Positions 1 to 8,634 of a stretch of DNA of 64,000 nucleotides are shown here, in pieces. The DNA comes from Brevibacterium marinum (GTDB lineage Bacteria > Actinomycetota > Actinomycetes > Actinomycetales > Brevibacteriaceae): the NCBI RefSeq assembly GCF_011927955.1, contig NZ_JAATJN010000001.1:3658001-3722000 (forward strand), in the 5' to 3' direction. The translations under genes were made by a program, and so were the position numbers. How positions within the stretch are numbered: the stretch's first letter is position 1; every line of letters begins with the position of its first letter. The notes beneath the pieces were generated by a model. The model was given only the letters and a program-made list of their open reading frames with translations, did not search any database and was not told the DNA's origin.

Positions 1-497
1 TCGACGCGGAATTCGATCTTTCCGCCCTTGATGTCGTTCACGGCCTTGGCGACGTCCATGGTCACGGTGCCGGTCTTGGGGTTCGGCATCAGGCCACGAG
101 GACCCAGCACCTTACCCAGACGTCCGACCTTACCCATCATGTCAGGGGTCGCAACAGCCGAATCGAAGTCGGTGAAGCCATCGGCCACCTTCTCCAGCAG
201 GTCATCGGAGCCGACGTAGTCAGCACCTGCTTCGCGGGCGGCTTCTGCACGGTCGCCGGCAGCGAACACCAGGACCCGAGCGGTCTTACCGGTACCATGC
301 GGAAGGTTGACGGTGCCACGCACCATCTGGTCCGCCTTGCGGGGATCGACACCCAGGCGGAGGGCGACCTCGACGGTGGCATCGTACTTCGCCACCGTGG
401 TCTCCTTGGCCAAGGCGATCGCCTCGGCCGGATCGTACTTCACATCTGCGGCGATCTTCTCTGCCGCGGCCTCATAGGCCTTGGAACGCTTTTTCAT
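1..497 (-). CDS. rplA: 50S ribosomal protein L1 (partial, C-terminus outside window)
   Basis: Ribosomal protein L1 of the large subunit stalk region, which binds 23S rRNA and in many bacteria represses its own rplK-rplA mRNA. The start is the ATG at 495-497, giving a protein that begins [23 protein letters not shown] lies just upstream on this strand. About 165 of roughly 235 residues are present; the family signature around [13 protein letters not shown] is visible near residue 130. The gene runs off the left edge, so the C-terminus is unseen. It follows rplK by about 64 bp, the usual order. Identity is secure. Confidence 0.96.
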   Translation of the reverse strand, partial: MKKRSKAYEAAAEKIAADVKYDPAEAIALAKETTVAKYDATVEVALRLGVDPRKADQMVRGTVNLPHGTGKTARVLVFAAGDRAEAAREAGADYVGSDDLLEKVADGFTDFDSAVATPDMMGKVGRLGKVLGPRGLMPNPKTGTVTMDVAKAVNDIKGGKIEFRV

Positions 498-561
498 CTG
501 CTTCTCTCCTTGCAGTCGTGGTCCGGGCTGCGCCAGCCCCACCACAGTGAATTGTCTGGTC

Positions 562-999
562 TCAGCCGACGATGTCGGTTGTCACACCCATGGAGCGAGC
601 GGTGCCGGCGACGATGTGGTCGGCCTGATCCAAAGTGTTGGCATTGAGGTCGGGCATCTTCACGTTCGCAATCTCGCGAACCTGGTCGGCGCTCAGGTGA
701 GCGACCTTGTCGGTGTGCGGCGTAGCCGACCCTGACTTCACGCCTGCGGCCTTCTTGATCAGCTCGGCAGCCGGCGGGGTCTTGAGGACGAACGTGAACG
801 AACGGTCTTCGTACACGGTGATCTCAACGGGAATGACGTTCCCGCGCTGGGATTCCGTGGCGGCGTTGTAGGCCTTGCAGAATTCCATGATGTTGACGCC
901 GTGCTGGGCAAGCGCCGGACCGATCGGAGGCGCCGGGTTGGCGGCACCTGCCTGAATCTGGAGCTTGACGAGGCCGGCTACCTTTTTCTTGGGAGGCAT
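562..999 (-). CDS. rplK: 50S ribosomal protein L11
   Basis: L11, 145 residues, full family length. It binds the GTPase-associated region of 23S rRNA and is needed for (p)ppGpp signalling by ribosome-bound Rel. The sequence starts [15 protein letters not shown] and has the conserved stretch [19 protein letters not shown] at about 23-41. It is followed closely by rplA, so the two are probably co-transcribed. A terminator-like hairpin at 1170-1197 separates it from nusG, and a possible promoter lies at 1094-1123. Confidence 0.98.
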   Translation of the reverse strand: MPPKKKVAGLVKLQIQAGAANPAPPIGPALAQHGVNIMEFCKAYNAATESQRGNVIPVEITVYEDRSFTFVLKTPPAAELIKKAAGVKSGSATPHTDKVAHLSADQVREIANVKMPDLNANTLDQADHIVAGTARSMGVTTDIVG

Positions 1000-1093
1000 A
1001 TTCGGTCCTTAATCTTGAAGTTTCGACGCGCCGGACGAATACGGCGCATCGTTCGATGACGACCTCCGATGAGGGCCGTGATCAAACCACACC

Positions 1094-1123
1094 AGTATTC
1101 CATGCCTGCTGACCCTCGGGCAA
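1094..1123 (-). promoter_or_regulatory. Candidate rplK-rplA promoter
   Basis: Reading the minus strand, TTGCCC (1118-1123) and AATACT (1094-1099) are separated by 18 bp, each matching the sigma-70 type consensus at four of six positions. A start about 7 bp downstream would leave an untranslated leader near 88 nt before rplK, long enough for the L1 autoregulatory site known from other bacteria. Placement after the nusG terminator supports it. No other evidence. Confidence 0.4.
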
Positions 1124-1169
1124 ATGGCAGTGAGCGCCATCACCGGGCCGACAGGCCCTGTGAATCGCG

Positions 1170-1197
1170 AAAGGGCCCGGAGTCCGCCGGGCCCTTT
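1170..1197 (-). terminator. Rho-independent terminator after nusG
   Basis: Eleven-base arms AAAGGGCCCGG and CCGGGCCCTTT enclose a six-base loop. On the minus strand the 3' arm ends in CCCTTT. It sits 19 bp past the nusG stop and 170 bp before rplK, so it likely ends or attenuates the secE-nusG transcript. The T tract is short. Confidence 0.7.
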
Positions 1198-1215
1198 CTG
1201 CAGATGCTTGTCCGC

Positions 1216-2148
1216 TCAGATCTTGGAGACCTGGTCGAAGCTGAGTTCGACGGGAACATCGCGTTCGAAGATCGACAGCAGCACGGTGAGCTTCTGCGAT
1301 TCCGGACGGATTTCCTGAATCGTTGCGGGGTGCCCCTCGAAGGAACCCTCCTTGACGAGCACGGACTCGCCGACTTCGTATTCCACCTCGGTGACGGGAG
1401 CGGACTTCGCCGCCTGCTCGGCCTGCACGCCTTCGGCCGCAGCGGCTTCGGCCTGACGCTCCTCGAAGATCGGAGCCAGCATCGTGAAGACCTCGTCGAT
1501 GGACAGCGGAGTCGGGTCGTAGGCATTGCCGACGAACCCGGTCACACCCGGGGTGTGGCGGACCGCGCCCCATGACTCATCCGTCAGCTCCATGCGCACG
1601 AGCACATAGCCTGGGATCCGCACACGGCGAACTTGTTTGCGCTGGCCGTTCTTGACCTCGACGACGTCTTCCATCGGCACCTGCGACTCGAAGATGAACT
1701 CTTCGAGGTTGAGGCTGATGGAACGATTCTCAAGATTCTGCTTGACGCGGTTCTCGTAGCCTGCATAGGAGTGGATGACGTACCAGTCACCCTCCAGCAT
1801 GCGCAATTCGGACTTGAATTCTTCGGCCGGGTCGACTTCATCCTCAGCCGCGGTCTCGTCCGATTCGGTCTCGTCAGAGGTCGCTTCGTCCGAACCGACT
1901 TCCTCGGCGTCCGGAGTTTCGTCCGAGCCGGTTTCGTCCGCGGCTGCGGCTTCGTCGGACGCGTCGTCGATCGACGTTTCGTCAGCCGGCACCTCATCGG
2001 CAGGGGCGTCGTCGACCGGGGCGGCCTCGGCGCTCACAGCGGAGGCGTCGTTCTCCGCATCTTCCACCACTGGTGCGACGTTCGACTCCTCTGGAGTGGC
2101 GTCCTGTGGCTCATGGGTTTCCTGCTCAGGTGAACTGGTATCCGACAC
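1216..2148 (-). CDS. nusG: Transcription termination/antitermination factor NusG
   Basis: NusG binds RNA polymerase and modulates pausing and Rho termination. The 310-residue product has three parts. Residues 1 to about 115 are an acidic Ser/Asp/Glu/Ala-rich, low-complexity extension. The NGN domain then begins at [23 protein letters not shown] domain sits at the C-terminus ([19 protein letters not shown]). The core is normal in size. The N-terminal extension is longer than the roughly 50-60 residues usual in actinobacteria. It lies 94 bp downstream of secE, the standard pairing. Confidence 0.96.
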   Translation of the reverse strand: MSDTSSPEQETHEPQDATPEESNVAPVVEDAENDASAVSAEAAPVDDAPADEVPADETSIDDASDEAAAADETGSDETPDAEEVGSDEATSDETESDETAAEDEVDPAEEFKSELRMLEGDWYVIHSYAGYENRVKQNLENRSISLNLEEFIFESQVPMEDVVEVKNGQRKQVRRVRIPGYVLVRMELTDESWGAVRHTPGVTGFVGNAYDPTPLSIDEVFTMLAPIFEERQAEAAAAEGVQAEQAAKSAPVTEVEYEVGESVLVKEGSFEGHPATIQEIRPESQKLTVLLSIFERDVPVELSFDQVSKI

Positions 2149-2242
2149 CGATCAATTCCTCGCTTCGCGTGTAGTGATTCCCATATGGGAGTGAAGGGTC
2201 TGCAACGTGATTGAAATCCAAGTGATCACCGCTGGGGGTGAT

Positions 2243-2518
2243 TCACCACAATGGCCACAGGGGAGTTCCGCCGAAGACGAACCCGACAAGCTTGCCGAAC
2301 ACGAGGTCGAGAACCACCACGAGAAGCATCATGAACATGATGAAGCCCAGCACGACCAAGGTGTAGTTGATCAGCTGCTTACGTGTCGGGGTGACGACCT
2401 TCTTCAGCTCCGCCACGACTTCGCGGAAGAACTGCAGGATTCGTCCGAAGAACCCGAGCTGCTTGCGACTGGTGCCTTTGCGGGCGTCTCCAGTCTTCTT
2501 TGCCGGTGTGTCGCTCAC
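2243..2518 (-). CDS. secE: Preprotein translocase subunit SecE
   Basis: Small single-span subunit of the SecYEG channel, 91 residues. A charged cytoplasmic N-terminus (MSDTPAKKTGDARKG) is followed by the conserved amphipathic motif FFREVVAELKKVVTPTRKQL and one membrane helix (LVVLGFIMFMMLLVVVLDLVF). The order tRNA-Trp, secE, nusG is standard for actinobacteria. Confidence 0.97.
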   Translation of the reverse strand: MSDTPAKKTGDARKGTSRKQLGFFGRILQFFREVVAELKKVVTPTRKQLINYTLVVLGFIMFMMLLVVVLDLVFGKLVGFVFGGTPLWPLW

Positions 2519-2616
2519 ACATCCTCACTCGATCGGTTTCCATTGGGACAGCACAATTGTTCAAGCCCGTCGAGGACGGCGTTTCGCCGATATGACTCAA
2601 GCAGATATCAACTGCG

Positions 2617-2689
2617 CAGGGGTGACAGGACTCGAACCTGCAACCTACGGTTTTGGAGACCGTTGCGCTACCAATTGCGCCACACCCCT
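2617..2689 (-). tRNA. trpT: tRNA-Trp (anticodon CCA)
   Basis: A full cloverleaf reads on the minus strand. The acceptor arms AGGGGTG and CACCCCT pair, the anticodon loop is CT-CCA-AA, and the T arm contains GTTCGAGTC. G is the discriminator base and CCA is not encoded. It lies between the metallophosphoesterase gene and secE, as is typical of related genomes. Confidence 0.97.
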
Positions 2690-2814
2690 TCGATCCGACA
2701 CCCTCGGTTCGTGTTCCCCGAATCGTGCCCAACCACGAGAAACGAGCATACCGTCTCAAACCGCAGTTAGTCGAACCGGAACCGTGGCTCGACCCGATTT
2801 CGATTTCTCGACTC

Positions 2815-4482
2815 TCAGCCGCCTCCGGTCGCGGGCTCGGCCTGCGGCGGCTGGGCGATGAGCGGCAGGGGCCGAGGGAAGGTCATCCAGTCGCCGATGG
2901 TGACCTTCTGGTCCGGGCTGACCGTGATCACCTGGACGTCGATGGGCCGCTTCGTCCGATTGTCGACCCGCAGGATGCTCACCTGCGCATCCATCTTCAG
3001 CGGACCCGGAGTCAGCGCGTTCGCCAGGGCACCGCCCGTCGTCGAGCTGACATACCTCACACCGCCGCCCAGCGCCTCGGGCCCGACTCGTCGGTGCCAG
3101 TGCCCGCTGAGGCTGTATTCCGCGCATCCGGCGCGCAGGGACGGTGCGCCGATACGGGGGTCGTGGATGAGCATGATGTCGAAGTCGGTCGTGCAGGCCT
3201 CGGTGCTCAGCTTGTGCGCGTACTGATCGGCTGTGAGGTCGGTTTCGAGCTGGGGCCCGGATCCGAACACGGTTCGTCTGGGATCGGGGCCGCCGAAGAA
3301 CGTCACCCCGGACATCTGAGCACTCGAGTCGTCGAGGACCTTCCAGCCCCGGCTTCCGGCATGGTTCGTAGTCTCGGTGGAGTCGTGGTTGCCCTTGACG
3401 ATCATCCGCGGCAGCTTCTCCGGCAGCTCATCGTCGAGAACATCGAGGCAGTAGTTCTCCGCCGAGGTGCCCGTCATCGTCACGTCTCCCCCGTCGATGT
3501 ACGCGTCGGCGTCGCTCATCCGGGCCACCGAACCGACGACGCGGGCCATGCCGATGTTACAGTGCAGGTCCGAACCGAACACGAATGTCGAGACATCGGC
3601 GTGCGCCGGCTCATCGGCACCGGCGGGCGGCACTATGCCCTGATCCGACCAGTTGCCCGTCATCGGTCGGGTCCTCCACTGATCGCGCAGGTTCGCCAGC
3701 ACCTGATCGTAGAAGGCGTCGTTATCGTCGGAGAAGTCCTTGACCGCCTTGAATGCCGCATCGATGACCCCGCCGAGGCGGCCGGTGACCTGCGCTCCCT
3801 CGAGCGGGGTCCCGGCGAAGGCCGGGTCGGCGGCCAGGGGTTTGGGACGGGTGAGAACCGCGGTCCCCACACTCGTGAGCACGAGGACCGCGACCAGGCC
3901 GATGGCGATGAGTTCCTTGCCGACGAAGGCCCTGCCGATGCCGGCCACTCGAGAAGGGCCGAGGATGAATGCCGTGGCCACGGACACCCCGCTGACGATG
4001 CTCACGGCCAGTGCCCACCGACTCAGGATCTCTCTGCTCAGCCCGTCGACGACCTCATCGATCTGGGCCTGCGGGGCCGAGAACAGCGACGCGTAGGAGG
4101 CGACGTCGCCGCCGAGGGCATCGACCGCGCCTCCCCCGACGCCGCCGCCGGAGTCGGCGGGGTCATCTCGTTCGGATCGCCGTTCGGAGGCTCCGGTGTG
4201 AGTCTCGTCCTCCGTCTCGCCAGAGACCGGGATCTGCCCGATGTCGACGGTGAGCCCCAGCCCCAGCGGCAGATACTCCTCGGCAGGAACGAGCAGTTTG
4301 CCCAAGGGCCCGAAGTCGATGGTCAGGCGCGAGTCGGCCGTGATCTGATAACGGGCCTCGTGCGGGCCGAAGCTGAGGTCGGCTCGGGCGGAGAAGACGG
4401 CCCAGGGCAGAGTCACGACTGCCACGACCGCCAGAAGGACGATCAGCGCTGAGAATCTACGGCGGGCCGACACAGGCTCCAT
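2815..4482 (-). CDS. Membrane-anchored metallophosphoesterase
   Basis: A 555-residue protein. An N-terminal hydrophobic segment (SALIVLLAVVAVVTLPWAVF, 11-30) and a second at about 175-210 suggest two membrane spans flanking an external domain. The C-terminal half carries calcineurin-like phosphoesterase motifs in order: GSDLHCN, DGGDVTMTG, KGNHDS, a later LIHDPR, and the final SGHWHR. These supply the usual metal ligands. The substrate is unknown. The gene lies 14 bp after murB, so an envelope role is possible but inferred. Confidence 0.88.
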   Translation of the reverse strand: MEPVSARRRFSALIVLLAVVAVVTLPWAVFSARADLSFGPHEARYQITADSRLTIDFGPLGKLLVPAEEYLPLGLGLTVDIGQIPVSGETEDETHTGASERRSERDDPADSGGGVGGGAVDALGGDVASYASLFSAPQAQIDEVVDGLSREILSRWALAVSIVSGVSVATAFILGPSRVAGIGRAFVGKELIAIGLVAVLVLTSVGTAVLTRPKPLAADPAFAGTPLEGAQVTGRLGGVIDAAFKAVKDFSDDNDAFYDQVLANLRDQWRTRPMTGNWSDQGIVPPAGADEPAHADVSTFVFGSDLHCNIGMARVVGSVARMSDADAYIDGGDVTMTGTSAENYCLDVLDDELPEKLPRMIVKGNHDSTETTNHAGSRGWKVLDDSSAQMSGVTFFGGPDPRRTVFGSGPQLETDLTADQYAHKLSTEACTTDFDIMLIHDPRIGAPSLRAGCAEYSLSGHWHRRVGPEALGGGVRYVSSTTGGALANALTPGPLKMDAQVSILRVDNRTKRPIDVQVITVSPDQKVTIGDWMTFPRPLPLIAQPPQAEPATGGG

Positions 4483-4496
4483 TCTAAGGAACGGGC

Positions 4497-5579
4497 TCAG
4501 AGTGAGCAGGCGATGAATGTGGGCTCGGGTTCGAGGACGATGCCGAACCGTTCATGCACCCCGTCCACGATGGTGCGGGCGAGCTCGAGGACATCGCTCG
4601 TCGCAGCCTGCCCGCGGTTCGTCAGGGCCAGAGTGTGTTTCGTCGACAGGCTCGCCCGACCCCGACCGATGCTGAAGCCCTTGCTGAAACCGGCGTGTTC
4701 GATCAGCCAGGCGGCCGAGGTCTTCGTCCGCGCCTCGATCGTCGCGCCGCTCAGTGGGTCGGTGACCGGGAAGCGGGGAGCCTCGGCCGGAAGGCTGTCG
4801 GGGTCGTCGACGATCGGATTCGTGAAGAACGATCCCGCCGACCAGGTGTCGTGGTCGTCGAGGTCGACGACCATGCCCTTAGACCTGCGCAGGCCGATCA
4901 CGACGGTGCGCACCAGCGAGGCGGGCACGCTCTCCCCGATCTCGACGTCCAGGGCCGAGGCGAGTTGTGCGTAGCGGACCGGCAATGACTCCGGACTGCG
5001 CCGGAGGTCGAAGGTCACCGACAGCACCAGGTACTGGGCTGTGCCGGTCCTCTGCTGTGCGCGTTTGAGCGTCGAGGTCCGGTAGCCGAATTCGAGTTCG
5101 GCGGGGCTGAGGTGGCGGATCTGGCCGGCAAGTCGGTCGAAGACCTCGACCGAGGAAATGAGCTCGGCGACTTCGGTGCCGTAGGCGCCCACGTTCTGGA
5201 TCGGGGTCGCTCCCACCGACCCGGGAATCCCGGACAGCGCTTCGAGTCCGGAGAGACCGCAGCCGAGGGTGAAGGCGACGAATTCGTCCCAGTTCTCCCC
5301 CGCCTCGGCGGTGACCCTAGTCTCGACATCGGAAGTCTCGGTCATCGTCACCCCCGTGGTCGCGACCACGCACACATCGGCGTCGAAGCCCTCGTCGGCG
5401 ACGAGCAGATTCGACCCGCCCCCGACGAAGAGAACATCGGTCTCGGGACGCGACGACAGGCTCAGGGGATGCTGACGACAGAATTCGATGAGCTCGTCCC
5501 GAGTCGCGGCGTTCAGCAGATTCCCCGCAGGGCCGCCGAGGTGGAACGTGGTGTACTCCGCCAGCAGGTCCGAGGTCAC
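4497..5579 (-). CDS. murB: UDP-N-acetylenolpyruvoylglucosamine reductase
   Basis: MurB reduces UDP-GlcNAc-enolpyruvate to UDP-MurNAc in cytosolic peptidoglycan synthesis, using FAD and NADPH. The product is 360 residues. The FAD-binding region shows VGGGSNLLVADEGFD, and conserved GLEALSGIPGSVGATPIQNVG and YGTEV follow. The GTG at 5577-5579 is chosen as start because it forms a GTGA overlap with the preceding gene's stop and gives the expected N-terminus (LAEYTTFHLGGPA). A longer reading to 5804 would run through the dehydratase gene in another frame and is not supported. Confidence 0.95.
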   Translation of the reverse strand: MTSDLLAEYTTFHLGGPAGNLLNAATRDELIEFCRQHPLSLSSRPETDVLFVGGGSNLLVADEGFDADVCVVATTGVTMTETSDVETRVTAEAGENWDEFVAFTLGCGLSGLEALSGIPGSVGATPIQNVGAYGTEVAELISSVEVFDRLAGQIRHLSPAELEFGYRTSTLKRAQQRTGTAQYLVLSVTFDLRRSPESLPVRYAQLASALDVEIGESVPASLVRTVVIGLRRSKGMVVDLDDHDTWSAGSFFTNPIVDDPDSLPAEAPRFPVTDPLSGATIEARTKTSAAWLIEHAGFSKGFSIGRGRASLSTKHTLALTNRGQAATSDVLELARTIVDGVHERFGIVLEPEPTFIACSL

Positions 5580-6019
5580 CGTGCGACCCTGATCTGGGTG
5601 CGGCTGAGCACATCCTGATCTTCGGACTTCACCGTGACGTCGATGCGGGCGGTGCCCACGGCCCCGTCGACCGCTCCGACGACGGCGGTCATCGACAGGG
5701 TCGCGGTGGGTTCGGCCGGTGTTCCGGATTCGGCGTCGGGAACGAGCACCGGTGCGGAGAACCGCGTGCGATAGTCGACGATCGCGCCCGGGTCCCCGAT
5801 CCACTCCACGACCGGAGCGACGACCACGGCCATTGAGAGCATGCCGTGGGCGATGACGCCGTCGAGGCCGACCTCGGTGGCGAAGCGCTCGGACCAGTGG
5901 ATCGGGTTGTGGTCGCCCGAGGCTCCGGCGTAGTCGATGAGCGAGGCCCGAGAAAGGGGGATCTCGGCTTCGACGACGGTGTCTCCGATGGTCAGCTGGG
6001 AGAAGTCGGTGACGCTCAT
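5576..6019 (-). CDS. MaoC-family dehydratase (HadB-like)
   Basis: A 147-residue hot-dog fold protein. The hydratase-2 motif appears as DYAGASGDHNPIHWSERFATEVG (about 30-52), with catalytic Asp and His present, followed by GVIAHGMLSMA. It probably forms a heterodimer with the upstream partner and hydrates or dehydrates an enoyl/3-hydroxyacyl thioester. In mycobacteria the equivalent position holds hadB, which acts in FAS-II. It overlaps both neighbours by 4 bp, indicating translational coupling. Substrate here is not known. Confidence 0.85.
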   Translation of the reverse strand: MSVTDFSQLTIGDTVVEAEIPLSRASLIDYAGASGDHNPIHWSERFATEVGLDGVIAHGMLSMAVVVAPVVEWIGDPGAIVDYRTRFSAPVLVPDAESGTPAEPTATLSMTAVVGAVDGAVGTARIDVTVKSEDQDVLSRTQIRVAR

Positions 6020-6465
6020 TCTCCGTCTCCTCTCACGACGATGGTCGAGGTCACGGTGACGACCGGCTGTTCGGCGGCGTCGGTGATCTCGGTGCGGGTG
6101 GTGATCATCGCATTGCTGCCGGCGACCCGCACGCCGTCGATGTGAGTGGTCGCTGACAGACTGTCACCGGCGACGATGGGCCGGGTGATGCTGAACTGCT
6201 CGGAGCCGTGGACGACCTTGGAGAAATCGATGCCGGATTCGGGATCGCCGATGTAGGTCGCTTCGCACTTCTGCGCGATGATGACGGCGAAGGTGGTGGG
6301 AGCGACGACGTCGCGATATCCCAGGGCGGTCGCCGCTTCGGTCTCGAAGTGGTAGTCGGCCCGCGCGTTGGTGGCCAGCGCGAACTCCGCGACCGCCTCC
6401 CGCGACACCTCATAGGGGCGTGGCAGGGAATAGCTGGCTCCCTGCCGATCGGTATTCACCTGCAT
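6016..6465 (-). CDS. MaoC-family dehydratase N-terminal-type subunit (HadA-like)
   Basis: A 149-residue FAS1-type dehydratase half with the family start (YEVSREAVAEFALATNA) and FAVIIAQKCEATY. It lacks the Asp/His catalytic motif found in its partner, as expected for the structural half of a HadAB dimer. It starts at the ATG 6463-6465 and its stop overlaps the next gene by 4 bp (ATGA). First gene of the minus-strand run toward murB and secE; its promoter should lie in 6466-6760. Confidence 0.83.
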   Translation of the reverse strand: MQVNTDRQGASYSLPRPYEVSREAVAEFALATNARADYHFETEAATALGYRDVVAPTTFAVIIAQKCEATYIGDPESGIDFSKVVHGSEQFSITRPIVAGDSLSATTHIDGVRVAGSNAMITTRTEITDAAEQPVVTVTSTIVVRGDGE

Positions 6466-6760
6466 AGTGGCTCTCTTTCGAAAAGACTTCGCACCCCAGC
6501 CTAGCGGCCCGCCGCCACGGGCGGGAATTCACCCGTCCGCCGCCGTCGAGCGCGGATTTGACCGCGAATTCGCATGGGGTTCACCCAATTGGTGCACCAT
6601 CGTCCCCAGCCGCAGAAAACTGGTATATGTTGCCCTCATCACGTTTGACGTTCGGCACTTGGCAACCTTGCGGACGGCGGTCTCCTCCGGAGCGGTCGAT
6701 GACGGACGGCTCACGCGATTGCGGCCAGCAACGCCACATTTGTTCACAAGGAGTAGCGCG
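6466..6760. other. Divergent intergenic region
   Basis: About 295 bp between the HadA-like gene and the ATP-grasp gene, which point away from each other. It must hold promoters for both. It is less GC-rich near 6600-6640 (containing GGTATATGTTG). I see no convincing -35/-10 pair, operator palindrome or small gene. An open frame continues upstream of the ATP-grasp start, but it reads through this spacer with no ribosome binding site and is not credible as coding. Confidence 0.5.
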
Positions 6761-8500
6761 ATGACGAACGTTCCTACAGACCCAAGCACCTCGGATTCTG
6801 CCGCAGAACCGCGTGCGGTCAAGGACGCGGTGGCGGTTCCCGGCGCCGGTCGGCCCAGCGGAGAGCCCCGCACGCCCACTCCTGCCTCGGCGCCGGCATC
6901 CGCACCGGGAAGGGAAGCGGCAGCCGCCCCGGGACCACCGACCGCTCCGGGACCGGCTCCGGCCGATGTGGAGGTCCATGTCGGCACCGATGCCGCCTAC
7001 ACAGGCGAGGAGGCCGAACGGGTCCAGCTCCGGCGCCCCCTGCGCAACGTCTCGGAGGTGCGTCATTTCTTCCGCACCAACATCACCCCCATCTACTTCT
7101 TCGGGGCGACCCCGTTCAACCTGCTCGGCCTCGACCGGTGGGTGCGCAACTTCTCCTACATCACCTACTACGACGGGTGGGACGGCGGACATCCGCGCGT
7201 CTTCTCCCCGAGGTACAAACCCTTCGTCGAGTTCGACAGCGGTGAGGCGATCAACAACTGGCTGCTGCTCAACGCCGAGGTCCGCGCCCATATGACCACC
7301 AACCTGCCCCACGGTGAGCGACCCAAGGTCGCGATGGTCTTCTTCGACGAGGAGACGGAGCGGATCTGCCGTGAGCTCGGCTACGATCTCATCCTGCCCT
7401 CGGCGGCGCTGCGAAATCAGCTCGACTCGAAGATCGAGACGACGAAGCTCGGCAATGAGGCCGGCGCCTTCTCCGTACCCAATGTGCTCGCCACGGCCGA
7501 CACGTACGCGCAGCTGAGCGCCGAAGCGCAGAAGGAGTACCTGGGCACCGACCTCGTCGTCCAGACTCCGTACGGCGATTCGGGGAAGACGACGTTCTTC
7601 ATCGCCGCGGAGGCGGACTGGGATCGGCACAAGCACGACATCATCGGCGAGCAGCTGAAGATCATGAAGCGCATCAACAACACCCCGGTGGCGGTGGAGG
7701 CCGTCATCACCAACAGCGGAGTCGTCGTCGGACCGTTCCTCACCGAGCTGGCCGGCTTCGCCGAGCTGACTCCGTACAAGGGCGGTTGGTGCGGCAATGA
7801 GATGACACCCGACGTGCTCACGACCGATCAGCGCACCCGCGCCAGGGAACTGGTTCGGCGCATGGGTGAGGGATTGCGCAAGCGCGGCTACCGCGGCTTC
7901 TTCGAAGTCGACGTGCTCGTCGACCTCGACTCCGACGATGTGTACCTCGGCGAGCTCAACCCCCGCATCTCCGGCGCCTCGGCGATCACCAATGTCACCG
8001 CCGGCGCCTACGCCGACGTGCCGCTGTTCCTGTTCCATCTGCTGGAATACCTCGACGTCGAGTTGGATCTCGACGTCGATGAGATCAACGAACGGTGGGA
8101 GGAGCTCTCCGGTGCCGACGAGTGGAGCCAGATGGTGATCAAGGAGACCGCCGACATCGTCGAGTACATCACGCACTCACCGCTGACCGGTCAGTACTAC
8201 CTCGAACAGTACGGGACTCTGACCTATAAGCGCGCGGCTCTGGACTGGCACCCTCTGCAGAACGGCAATGAGGTCTTCTTCCTGCGCATCTTCGGTGCCG
8301 GGGAGTACCGGTGGAAGGGTGCCGACCTGGGTGTGCTCGTGACGAAGAACCCGCTGCAGACCAAGGCCGGTGGTCCGAACGCGCTGAGCATCAGGGCCAA
8401 GCACTTCATCGATTCGATCCGTGCGATGTACGCCGGTGTGCCCGTCACCGCCGAGGATCCTTCGCCCGCGCTGGGCGGTCCCGGCGCCAAGGGAGACTGA
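6761..8500 (+). CDS. ATP-grasp domain protein (biotin carboxylase-like)
   Basis: A 579-residue protein. Residues 1 to about 75 are Pro/Ala-rich and look disordered. An ATP-grasp ligase domain follows. Visible elements include KIETTKLGNEAGAF (ATP-binding Lys region), VVQTPYGDSGKTTFF (glycine-rich lid), the metal-binding GFFEVDVLVDL, and YLGELNPRISGASAIT. The ATG at 6761 has a good site (AAGGAG, 7 bp away). Family members are often called biotin carboxylase, but no biotin carboxyl carrier or carboxyltransferase is nearby, so it more likely joins a carboxylate to an amine or thiol. Substrate unknown. A serine hydrolase gene follows 134 bp downstream. Confidence 0.75.
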   Translation: MTNVPTDPSTSDSAAEPRAVKDAVAVPGAGRPSGEPRTPTPASAPASAPGREAAAAPGPPTAPGPAPADVEVHVGTDAAYTGEEAERVQLRRPLRNVSEVRHFFRTNITPIYFFGATPFNLLGLDRWVRNFSYITYYDGWDGGHPRVFSPRYKPFVEFDSGEAINNWLLLNAEVRAHMTTNLPHGERPKVAMVFFDEETERICRELGYDLILPSAALRNQLDSKIETTKLGNEAGAFSVPNVLATADTYAQLSAEAQKEYLGTDLVVQTPYGDSGKTTFFIAAEADWDRHKHDIIGEQLKIMKRINNTPVAVEAVITNSGVVVGPFLTELAGFAELTPYKGGWCGNEMTPDVLTTDQRTRARELVRRMGEGLRKRGYRGFFEVDVLVDLDSDDVYLGELNPRISGASAITNVTAGAYADVPLFLFHLLEYLDVELDLDVDEINERWEELSGADEWSQMVIKETADIVEYITHSPLTGQYYLEQYGTLTYKRAALDWHPLQNGNEVFFLRIFGAGEYRWKGADLGVLVTKNPLQTKAGGPNALSIRAKHFIDSIRAMYAGVPVTAEDPSPALGGPGAKGD

Positions 8501-8522
8501 GCGCCGCGGTGGTAATCTCGTC

Positions 8523-8544
8523 ATTATGCCGAAATCGGCATAAT
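8523..8544. promoter_or_regulatory. 22-bp perfect palindrome, candidate operator
   Basis: Ten-base arms ATTATGCCGA and TCGGCATAAT flank a central AA. It lies 22 bp past the ATP-grasp stop and 90 bp before the serine hydrolase start. AT-rich ends, a compact centre and no T run favour a dimeric repressor site over a terminator. No candidate regulator gene is adjacent. Confidence 0.5.
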
Positions 8545-8634
8545 CCACACGGGCTGACCCGATTGGCCCAGTCTGTCACCAGTCCGCTGACTGCACGAGA
8601 CCGACTGCACGAGACGAATTCGAAGAGGTGGAGA

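Noticed and set aside
2653..4452. 599-codon plus-strand open frame
   Set aside because: It runs antisense to the metallophosphoesterase gene and across tRNA-Trp, and has no family motifs; a GC-rich shadow frame.
6467..6760. N-terminal extension of the ATP-grasp protein
   Set aside because: The frame is open but has no ribosome site, reads through the divergent promoter region and has non-coding composition; the ATG at 6761 has a good site.
6581..8176. 531-codon minus-strand open frame
   Set aside because: Antisense to the ATP-grasp gene, whose motifs are clear; no recognisable domain in the shadow.
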